This document shows positions 34,690 to 44,565 of a stretch of DNA of 64,000 nt, one piece after another; positions within the stretch are counted from its first letter, which is position 1, and every line of letters begins with the position of its first letter. The position numbers and the translations under genes are program-made. The stretch comes from Rhizopus arrhizus (lineage: Eukaryota; Mucoromycota; Mucoromycetes; Mucorales; Rhizopodaceae): positions 1,240,001-1,304,000 of the forward strand of contig JAKZZE010000001.1 in NCBI GenBank assembly GCA_024220505.1, read 5' to 3'. The notes below the pieces were generated by a model that worked only from the letters and a program-made list of their open reading frames with translations, did no database searches and was not told the origin of the DNA.

Positions 34690-37600
34690 ATTTTTTTGTA
34701 AACTCACTGACTGACTTGATGTATGTCGCACCGCAATGCTATCAAATCTGTGTGCATGAAGCTGTTTTGTATCACGATAGTGATTAAAAAAGAGGTTTTG
34801 CCCAAAAATAGTCTTCAAATGATTAAGGTTTTGTAGAATATAAACATCTCTTTGGGCTTGTTTTTTCAGCCTCCTTTTTGTACAGAACGTATTATCAAAA
34901 GGGATATTTGATTTCCCGAGAAATCAATACTTTTTGAATATTGTTTTTTTCGAATAGCTATTGATTGTATAATAATAAGAGAATAAATAATAATGACGAT
35001 AAATGGTTATTTGAAATATATCAAGTCATTTAAAGTGTTCCAGAAAAACCTATTTTTGGGTGACAGTAACTCAAGCATAGCTATTTTAATCTTTTTAATA
35101 CGCAAGGAACTCAGCAATAGCAAAAGAGAGAGAGAGTGGGGCTAGGCTCTTGCTTATTGACCATAAAACCAAAAAGGATGATTGATTACGTGTTATCCAA
35201 TGTTTGTTACCAAGTAAAACTGCCGATGGCGTCAATCCAAAATTTTGAATTCACTCGCGGACGTTATTCCGTTTCCGTCAGGAAACACTTGTCTCAAGCA
35301 TTCGTGTTTATGTCGGAGAACTAAGATCAATCTATAAAAATAGCATTCTCTGGATTTTTAAGAGTGTGATTATACAGCAATTATCCGGAAAAAATGACAT
35401 GCAATCCGCGGCTCAAGAAATAAAGGGAAAGCAAGAAAAATAGATTTAGCTTACTTTTAAATATTGCCCAACCAATAATTGGCTATTTAATGACGAAATG
35501 GTACCCTAAAGAATAAGAAATTCTAGTTGATTTTTTTTTTTTTGGAAAGAAAAAAAAAAAGTATTTGTAAAGAAAGAGAAAGCTTTTCAAATGGTATGAG
35601 TTTGATAGAGAAAAAAAAAAAAAAAGAATAGTAAAAGAGCAAATCTGAATTACAACTTTTTAAATGCTCAATAGAAAATTTAATCTATTTCTCATCATTC
35701 GCTTTTTTGTGCATATGTGTGTGGGTGATCTTTATCACTTTCTTTTCGATGAAAATACAAGTATTCAATACAAAGCATACGCCTACAAGAATAACCTTTA
35801 TGTATCGTTAACTATTTCACTAGTTCCCCATAACACACGCTTTATCTTCATTATTCCACATTGCTACTGTTAATATAGAATATTATCGCGCAAGTTAGAA
35901 AAGTATGTCGATCTGAGAATGCATCGATAGCGTCAATATTTGGAAAAAACTGTACTGATGATAGATATTGTTGGCTACAAAAGATAAAGATTCATTGAGG
36001 TTTGGACGTCTACATTATAATTTGACTTGCTAATACTCATTCGATTGTTTGTTTTAAATTAAAATAAAAAAGTACGAAAATTAACCAAGCTTACTACCAA
36101 TAGCAAAAGAACCTATTATCATTTTTTGCTTAAATTGAAATAATATACTCTTTATTTTTTTCAAGTGTCTGTGCATCTTGATGCTTTTGTTCATTTTCCA
36201 TCAATCGTTTACATTATGAATGATGTTAGCAGCTTCATAACGAAGGTTTTATGTTTATAGCGTGTGTAGAAAATTCTATTGAATGAGAATTCGGTACCTT
36301 CTCCTGAATTCTTACAATCTTAAAGTTCAGCAGTTTTTGTAATCATCCAGTGTTCTCTCTTTTTATGATTAATATCGAAGAACCATTGATAATTGAAGGA
36401 TCACTTTTGTGTCTGTTGTAGAGTACAGATATAACCCTGTGTTGAAATGGGAGTTGGTATAGACACTATCTAAGAAATAAAGTTGATTCATCTTTTTTGA
36501 TTAGTTGTATGATTCAAAAGCTAATTGGCAAGTAGTCTTTTTACGTTTTGCATGAAGTTTTTAAAAGATTCTTGCTACTCCCTATTACTAACTAGATGCA
36601 ATTGTACATAATAATAAACATCGTCCACAACCGTGTACGCATAAATACCGCGCTTCTTATTGATAAATACAACAGTTTGTTAGAAGCTTTATAAATACAT
36701 GAATACAATGCAACCAACACATTTGACTCAAATAAAAAAAAGTAATGTCTCCTCGATAGATCGAAGCTGTGCCATATAATAGAAACTTGCCTAAATCGGC
36801 ATGACAACGCTCATGGGACCTATCTTAAAAACTGCGATCCCAAGGACACGAGGTTTATAGACCAGATTAAGCAGCAAGACTTTACAGCACGTATTCAGGA
36901 CAATACAAATCAATTGAGCTAGAATCATGATAAATTTTTCTTGAACAGCAACATACTTTAATGTATTCTCAGTACAAATAGTTTTTAGATCCTACAAGAC
37001 AGCTATTTGCTTTTGAAAAGCAAAATTAAAAAAAGAGTTATGTTTGTATTAATAGAACAAGCTTTGAATTGCGATTTTAAACTTTTTTTTTGTTGTTGTC
37101 TGCGATTCAATATGTAAATGAAAAAGCCGCTACCAGCAAACTATCGTGCCCATTATATTTTCAGACTATCCAAGGGCCTCCAGGGCTCTTGGTTCGTTAG
37201 TCACGCTATAGGTATCTTAAAACATAAGATTAGCATACTTTCGGATTTATAATAAGCTACGCGTGTTTCATAGCTATTTCGTGAACAATATTGTTGGATA
37301 ATTCGGTTGTAATCACAAAAGAGGATAAATGCGTGTGTTGCCATAGAAACTACTGCAGAATCCTTAAAAAATAGCAATTTAGGGTTAGTAATACTACAGT
37401 GTCCATTGTGTATGTTACGTCCTACTTTTGCCTCTTGGCAATTGATTTGAAAAGCAAAAGCTGTTTTTGCTTGCTATATCGAATTCTTTTTTAATAAAAA
37501 AGATATTTTTACAATTGCTCAGCATTGCTACAAAGAACATTTAATTATGTAATGAATTCATTTTTGGAGAAAAAAATACTAAATGGATATATATTTTCCA

Positions 37601-38670
37601 ACTGGTTTTCTAATCGATGTTACACACTTCATGTAGTACGCGTATACAATAGTACAAATATAGAAGTAAACCATCTTTAAAATCAGAGACTTTATAATTT
37701 CAAATAACCTCTTTTGGTGATTTATAACTTCACCCTCACACACGCAACCAACAAGATAAAAATAAAATTCTGTAAATGTCTTAAATATTGGATACAAGCC
37801 TATCTACTGAGGTTGCACAGCTGGGGCCATGCGCCAAAATAAAAATAGTAACAGACTTGCCTTGCGCTTAGAAGGTCCCATTCACTATTAAAATTGGTTT
37901 CATATATTTGCATCATTTTGGTCTTGAGAGCTGTTTACAGATCATTTAAACTGTAATTGATGTTTAGTTTACTTGTTAAAGTGAGAATCTTCTTAGAAAT
38001 GAGATTAATAATTCACATTAGTAAACGTCTTTTAGTGAGTACATTTTAAACCCGATAGCTTGGTTATCATGTCATGTGATATTCACTTATTCTATAGAAA
38101 AGAAGGTAATGTTTTCTTGTATAATTCATTATACATAACCCGTGCATTTCTTCTTGTTTAGGTTAATTTTGAGCACTAAAAAACATAAAATCTTTAAATT
38201 TCCTTTTATGTAACAATAAAAATAAATATAAAAAAAGTTTCACACTTTAAATAATAGAAAACAGTGAGCCATTGAAAGGTGTTATTTTTCTGATACTTTA
38301 AATATTTCAAGAGCACAAAATTAATAAGTTATAAACAAGTACAAGAAACAAACTATTAATCTTGAATAGATACCAATGTTAAGGGAACCAGAAGCTAGGC
38401 TTGACATTAACAAAAGATCCAATTATCACAGCTTCTTATAGTGTTGCAACTTTATGAATGTTATTCCTAGTTGCAAATCTTTTATTGTCAATGTGATATC
38501 ATCGCGGTAAAACCATTGTCGCTTTTTTTTTGTTTTTTACCTGGGAAAGTAACCTTCTTGTATTAAAACGGAGTATGCGAACATGCGTTAAATTGATCCT
38601 CAAACCCACCACTAGTAGGACTAAAAAATAATTGATTAAACCCGACATTTTAATATGCGATTGTGAAGAG
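34690..38670. other. 4-kb gene-free region between the two chitin deacetylases
   Basis: All frames are stop-rich. Short ORFs at 35136-35324, 35664-35873, 36592-36807 and 37579-37797 have no support. A plus-strand stretch near 37115-37260 reads MKKPLPANYRAHYIFRLSK and SHAIGILKHKISILSDL before a stop and may be a decayed repeat. The region probably contains promoters for both deacetylases at its ends and old mobile DNA in the middle. Confidence 0.55.
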
Positions 38671-38675
38671 TGCGT

Positions 38676-38682
38676 ATATAAA
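38676..38682 (+). promoter_or_regulatory. TATA box of chitin deacetylase copy 2
   Basis: TATAAAG within gcgtatataaagtacc, 64 bp upstream of the start codon at 38740. Confidence 0.65.
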
Positions 38683-38739
38683 GTACCTTGACTTTTTATT
38701 GAAACCCCCTTTTTTTTTAGTATCTTCAAAGAAAAAAAA

Positions 38740-40220
38740 ATGTATCTTACTGGTATTGGTGCATTCATTCTTGCCACTGGCTCATTTGTATCAGCCGCAA
38801 CCACCACCTCTTCCAGTGCCTCGAGCACTAGCAGCGGCATCCTTGCTGTTCAATCACCCACATGGCTTCCTGACTTCCCTATTCCTAGTGATGTTGCTTC
38901 TGGATACCCTACAGGTTCACCCAATATCACTAGTACCTTATCCCATAAAACATTGAACCTTAAAGATTACCCTGAACCTTGGGGAAAGCCTACTACTGAC
39001 CATCCTGAAATCAAGGCTGTTATCAACGCAATTGATTGGTCCAAGGTCCCTAAGGCTCCTGTTCGTAAGGCTGGTTCTAATGGTGATCTTATCATGACTG
39101 GATATGATGCATCGAAGGATCCTTACTGCTGGTGGTCCGATAGCAACTGTGTTAAGCCTAAGGCTTCTTACTTGCCCGAGGATGTCTCAATCTGTCCCAA
39201 TGCTGGTGATTGGGGTCTTAATTATGATGATGGACCTTACAACTACAGCGATGATGATAAAGAACTCAACAAATACGCTGAGCCCGAGCTTTACAATTTC
39301 TTAGCAAAGACTAATAACCAAAAGGCTACTCTCTTTGTAAGTTTTGTTTCTAGAAATAGGTTTTGTGAAACACAGACTAATTTATTTATTTCGTTTGATA
39401 GTATATTGGTTCCAATGTTGCTACTTTCCCTGCAGCTGCCAGACGTGCTCTCAACGATGGTCATGTTCTTTGCGTACACACCTGGTCTCACCCCCAAATG
39501 ACCGCCCAATCTAACGAACAGGTTGTTGCTGAACTTTACTGGACACTTCGTGCCATTAAGGAGGCCACTGGTGTCACAACCAAGTGTTGGAGACCTCCTT
39601 ATGGTGATGTTGACGATCGTGTTCGTGCTATTGCTTGGCAAATGGGTATGAGAACCTATCTTTGGGATGAAGATACTAATGATTGGAACATGCCTGGCGA
39701 TGGTGGAGGAAACTTGTCTCCTTCCAAGGTCGATGGCTACTTTGAAGGCTGGATTAAAAGCCAAAAGAGTGGAAAGGAAACACATGGTCACATTGTCCTT
39801 GAGCATGAACTTAACAATGCTACTGTAAAGATGACCGAAAAATGGTTGCCTAAACTTCAAGAAACTTTCAACGTTCAAACAATTCATCACTGTATGAACA
39901 TCTCTCAACCTTATTGGGAAACTAACTGGGTTTATCCAACTGCTGCTGACCCTAACCCTGCTTCTAACAGCACAAATTCTACTGCTACTTCCTCTAGTGA
40001 TGCTTCCTCCACAACTATTGTTCTTGGTTCTACTGCTTCATCAAGCGTATCCGAAGCTGCTGCAGCATCTGAAACCCCCTCAGATGCTTCCACCGAATCT
40101 AGCTCTTCAAGCACCACTGTGAATGTAAACAATAACGCCGCCCTTAGCTCTGCCTCTACTACAACAGTCGGTGCTGCTTCTTTCTTGGCTGCTGCTGCTG
40201 TTGTCAGTTATATTTTCTAG
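38740..40220 (+). CDS. Chitin deacetylase (CE4), GPI-anchored, two exons, 471 aa (copy 2)
   Basis: Exons 38740-39336 and 39402-40220. A signal peptide (MYLTGIGAFILATGSFVSA) is followed by a Ser/Thr stretch and the catalytic domain, with motifs NYDDGP, HTWSHP, RPPYGD, DTNDWN and IVLEHELN. The usual Thr/Ser before the first catalytic Asp pair is Asn here. The end is Ser/Ala-rich with a hydrophobic tail (AASFLAAAAVVSYIF), indicating a GPI anchor. It is closely similar to copy 1 over the whole catalytic domain, but lacks the intron that copy 1 has before TYDDGP. Its remaining intron sits one nucleotide earlier in the codon than in copy 1. It acts at the cell wall with chitin synthases. Codon use suggests high expression. 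Confidence 0.95.
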
Positions 40221-40469
40221 ATTTTTATGGATATATAGCCTTTTGCTGTTTGTGTTATAATATGTTTACATAAACAATTTTTTTCTTTGCATCTTTCATA
40301 TTATCCTTTAGCAAATGTATATTTTAAATTTTTAATAATAAAAAAGTACATCAAAATTTACTTCGATGTGTTTAGAATTCTTTATTTAGATTTTACAAAA
40401 AAATGATGCTGCATTGAAGATAATGTAAGAAAAAACCCCTCACAATGTTGTACAGGTCAAGCGGTTTTT

Positions 40470-40709
40470 TTAATGAGCATCTGCAAGTTCGCAAGTGCCG
40501 TAAATGGCACCGTTATATCTACGGCAATATAGTTTTTCTCCACATACTACATTTTGACTACACACTATGACAGTAACATGATAAGTAAATGTTTAATGTT
40601 TCACATACGTACTTCGATGAAGAGTGGGAAGCAAAGGAGTCTCTATAGCAGCAGTTTTATACATTAAACATACCAAAGCCAGCGAAAAAGTCATAAAAGA
40701 AATCTTCAT
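40470..40709 (-). CDS. Small secreted cysteine-rich peptide, two exons, 63 aa
   Basis: Exons 40709-40613 and 40564-40470, joined in phase across a 48-nt intron with a strong GTACGT donor and ATAG acceptor. The start MKISFMTFSLALVCLMYKTA is a classic signal peptide, probably cleaved after TAA. The mature part is about 42 residues with four cysteines after the junction (CSQNVVCGEKLYCRR, then YGTCELADAH). Even cysteine number in a short secreted peptide suggests disulphide bonding. A TATAAA box lies 63 bp upstream (40772-40777). I recognise no family. It may be a defence, toxin-like or wall-associated peptide; nothing in the sequence decides. It is too short for usual ORF cut-offs and might be missed in annotation. 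Confidence 0.65.
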
Positions 40710-40771
40710 TTTAAAAATTAAATATGAAAAGGAGTTGAAGAAATGAAACAAAAAATATCAAAAGGGCAAGG

Positions 40772-40777
40772 TTTATA
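40772..40777 (-). promoter_or_regulatory. TATA box of the small secreted peptide gene
   Basis: TATAAA on the minus strand, 63 bp upstream of the start codon at 40709. It lies only about 70 bp beyond the stop codon of COG1, which is transcribed in the same direction. Confidence 0.5.
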
Positions 40778-40847
40778 TTATAAAAAAGTTTAAATCTAGA
40801 CTAAGATACGAGGAAGAAAGAAGAAGTTTTTTATAGATTGGTTATAA

Positions 40848-43800
40848 TTATATTGAACTTAATACAAATGTTTTTGCTTTGGATGATATTGAAATGCGTG
40901 TTAGCCCTTGTTGTTTCTCTGTTACTACCTTGCGTGCTCTATGATCAAAACTATGAGTAAGAAATGAGATCACCTTTTTCTGATTTGTAATCACCTTTCA
41001 TAAGTTGCACTTCCTGCATTGGTTAACACACCGAATAATAAAGATTGTTTAATGCAAAACTTATCAACACAAGAGCTTATGTGAGGTTTATAACTTTCCC
41101 AATTAATAGGATCCACCTATTTATTTTTAAAAGATTAGATCAAAACGAAAAATATTATTATTATTTCTGATTACCTTCTTTTGCAATTCACCTAATACAT
41201 TATCATCGCTTAACAATGAAGACTTTTCTTCATATTGCTGGAAGATGGATTTTAAAAAAAGGTAGTCAAATATCATCTGTAAGGAGCCATATTCTGTTAT
41301 ATCGCTATCTTTGTTACAAAGGAAAGATTGAAAGACCTCATTCATTTTTTTATGCAGCATCTGTCGTAGCCTTTTCATAATAATTTGATCAAGCATATAG
41401 CTATTAGCACGTTGTATTTCTTCACAAATAGAGAAAATAAGACGTGTCATTGCACCGGTTGATTGTGTTGGTAGTCTAATATCCTCTTCTACGTCTATTT
41501 CATAAAAAGATTGGAATAAAAAAATGTACTCGTCTGCTTATTTTTTATGCTTACTTCCCCATGCAGAAGCACACCCATTGTCCCACTTTGTTGCTCGCAA
41601 AATCTCTTCTAATTTTTGACTGAAGTTTGATTCTAAAAGCGATAGCCAAAGTATATGAGCTTCATGAAAGGTCTCTAGGAATTCGTTTTGAACTTTGGTA
41701 TATTTTGGATCTATAAAAGTATAAGCCATGCTGTTTATGTATCAAAAGTTCATTTACCTTTATTAACTTCACTTCTCAAAACAAATGCAGGCAGTGTTTC
41801 TGTAGATAACGCAAGCGCTTTTGGGAGTTCCTTTGAAGATAAAGCGATATTCCTAGCTATTCTAGCAATAAATAACGAGATATCACTGGCTATTTAGTAT
41901 AGTTAATAACTATTCTCTGTTTTTTTAGTTAAGTAATGCCTACCTATTTTCTTATTAGACCAATCATGTAAGCGTTTTATTAGTGACCTTAACTTGAATG
42001 AGTAGGCCATCACAGATTCATAACATTTATTTTGGAAATAAGCCTTAATGTCATTGCTATCTCTAACATAAAAAACTAAGGTTATTTACCAACAATGTTT
42101 GTGTGTGTTTTTTACTCTTCAGCACAAAAAATAGCATTTTCGTTAGGCTGGAGGTGTACCAAAACATCTTTTCGTAGATCGCAAAGTAGTGTATCAAACA
42201 TGTTTTGAAGCTTTCTTGAAATATTGGTTTTATCATTGACGGTATCTGTTAAAGCCGATTTAAATTGATCCAATTCTTTCTTCGAAGAGACGTTTGGCAA
42301 AGAAAAAGCAGCTTTACTACCGATTCCTGGCCATATGTTCATCGTCATTGTGATACTTTTTGATACTTCTTCTTTGTTGCTATTGGGAACAATCAAAGGC
42401 CATACATTCTTCTCTGGTTGGTTAGAAAGGATATCCAATTGTTCATCAATAATCTGCTTTGATCGACAATTGAAAGAGGCTCTTAGATGTCGTTCCCAAA
42501 TGGGGTAATGTCTTGACAGCAGGCGCTGAGAGATAGATTGCCATGTGTTATCTGCGTCGGCTTCGCCCAACAAGGTCCAAATTTTGGACCGCACGCTCAC
42601 TAATTTTCCTTCGGTATCTAAAGCTATCAAAATCTCGGGCAAGTACTTTTTAAGTAGTGTCTCAATCCGCTCAACCCAGGCTGTCATTATTTGCTGAATA
42701 TCTTCTAAAGCTAACGAAGAGCCTGGATTAAGACCAGGTTTGTATTTTTGTACAGATTCAGGTAGATAGCGGATAATCAGATGCACGTTAGAGCTAGGCG
42801 AAAATAAACGAGTGATGGGCAATTGCGAGCTATTTCCACTGCTGCTAGTGTTTGAAGGTATCAAAAATGTCTTCTGAAAATGCGACGTGTAAAATTCTAT
42901 TAAAGTCATCTCATCCTCTTTCTTTAAACAGAATACATTATCGATTTGAGCAAACGTCTGTTTGAAGACAAGTATGATATCCTTGAGTTGTCGAGCAATA
43001 AAGTGAATTGAATTTTCCATCTTTTTCGACTTATGCTGAAGCAGATCTTCAATCACTCTTGTACGCATTTCTAAAAGCTTATCCAATGCATCTTTGAATG
43101 AAAAGCCGTTTAAAAAAACTAAACCTAACAAAGTTTCGGCCAAGTGCTACATAGTTCAACTAGAAGTTAGTAAAGATTCATCAAATGAAGTGAGCTGTAA
43201 ACGGGGTCTACCTCAGAAGTTTGCTCTGATATTTGAAGATAGTGGATGGATCTTTGTATAATCTGTGATTCAAAAGAACTAATAGCATCCCACTGACTCT
43301 GAATAACTGGAAAATTAGTTTCGATATCTAATGTTGACGTCTTTTTTTCTTCTTCAAGATATTCGTGTGCTGCTTTTGCTAAGGCATATAAGCGACTAGC
43401 ATGAAGGTACTGGTGATTTTCTAGTGCGTGCCAAATCTAATTCCCATAAAAAGTTATAAGCCTCGTACATATATAAGTATTTCATAATTCCTATAAACCT
43501 GCTCAGACACATCCACTAATGATTTTATAAGCGAAGCAACTAAATAAACATGTTGGCGCTCACTATCAACGCGTACTTGAATGATGTTAGCTATTTTTTA
43601 GACATTGTAATGAGAAACTAGCTTACTTCGACTGTCATTTGCGTTTGAAGCTTCACTGGTTTTTATATGTTCAACATTGCAAGCTGCTTGCATACGACAT
43701 ATATTTGTCTGAACTACTTGTGTGTTTTTTCTCATGGTGATTATGGCATCTGCTGTGGACATAAGTTCCAAGTATTGCTCCCTAAATCAGATCTGTGTTA

Positions 43801-44055
43801 CTGTTGTTTGGATTCTTCATGGTACAATGTTGGCAGCATGTATATATATGTACATACCCGACCATTGTGCGTAATTCGTTTTTCTTAGATTCTATTTCTG
43901 CTCTACATTGAAAGAAGCATCAGGAACGGAATGACAAAGAAAAAAGAAATAATGTTTTACCGTGTTTTCTGTTCCAAGTCTCGAACCTCAGGAATATTTA
44001 ACTCGGTGAAATACATGTCAGGATCATCTTCAAGTATATCAAGCTCTGTTGACAT
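40848..44055 (-). CDS. COG1: Conserved oligomeric Golgi complex subunit 1, twelve exons, 864 aa
   Basis: Exons: 44055-43961, 43902-43858, 43781-43627, 43590-43499, 43436-43212, 43146-42116, 42062-41944, 41889-41758, 41710-41555, 41494-41175, 41116-40995, 40950-40848. All phases agree. The N-terminus MYFTELNIPEVRDLEQKTRA and TMVGEQYLELMSTADAIITM match the COG1/Vps51-type start. A central segment HLAETLLGLVFLNGFSFKDA with KLLEMRTRVIEDLL is the typical COG1 helix. COG1 scaffolds the tethering complex that returns vesicles within the Golgi and is needed for glycosylation. Most introns have clear branch sites (TACTAAC in intron 5). The last intron and the tail ending KTFVLSSI are the least certain; without them the frame would stop at about 40990. 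Length is near the fungal norm. Confidence 0.88.
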
Positions 44056-44565
44056 TATAACGAAAACAAACAAAGGAAAAAAGAATAAAATACAATTTAC
44101 TGGTTTCTTTCCTTTCCAAAAGCAGAACGCAAGTCACCCAATTTATTTTTAAACCTTTTGTGTAAATTCCCAAATCCACTCCTCAACCATAAAGCTAAAT
44201 TTGCTTGATTAAAGCAGAACTTTGATACTTCAATACATTTAGCTTTCATACATAAGTTAATATTACTTTGGATAAAATATATAAGCTTTCTTTATCAATA
44301 ACACCTAACAGCGTTTAAAAGTTAGAACAAGTGTGCATAAACAAAAAAATTAAACAGTTGAATATCATCATTATTGAGCAGTGCTTTTTCTTTCTTTTTT
44401 TTTTTAATCTGACAAAAAAAATAATCAGGATGACCTAATAACAAGAAACATGAAAAAAAAAATGACTAGTATAAAAGGGTAGGGAGGGAAATGTTAAGCG
44501 CGTGCTGTGTGATGTGTGTGCTTGTGTATATTATAAAGGTTAAGGGTAAAGAGAAAATGTGAATT
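44056..44565. other. Intergenic between COG1 and Swi1-like gene
   Basis: No gene. It should contain the COG1 promoter and the 3' UTR of the Swi1-like gene. T-rich tract at about 44388-44407. Confidence 0.6.

Noticed and set aside
42112..42115. COG1 ending at 42112 (stop after CAEE)
   Set aside because: A consensus donor (GTAAAA) precedes the stop, and downstream exons continue in phase with COG1-like sequence to 40848.
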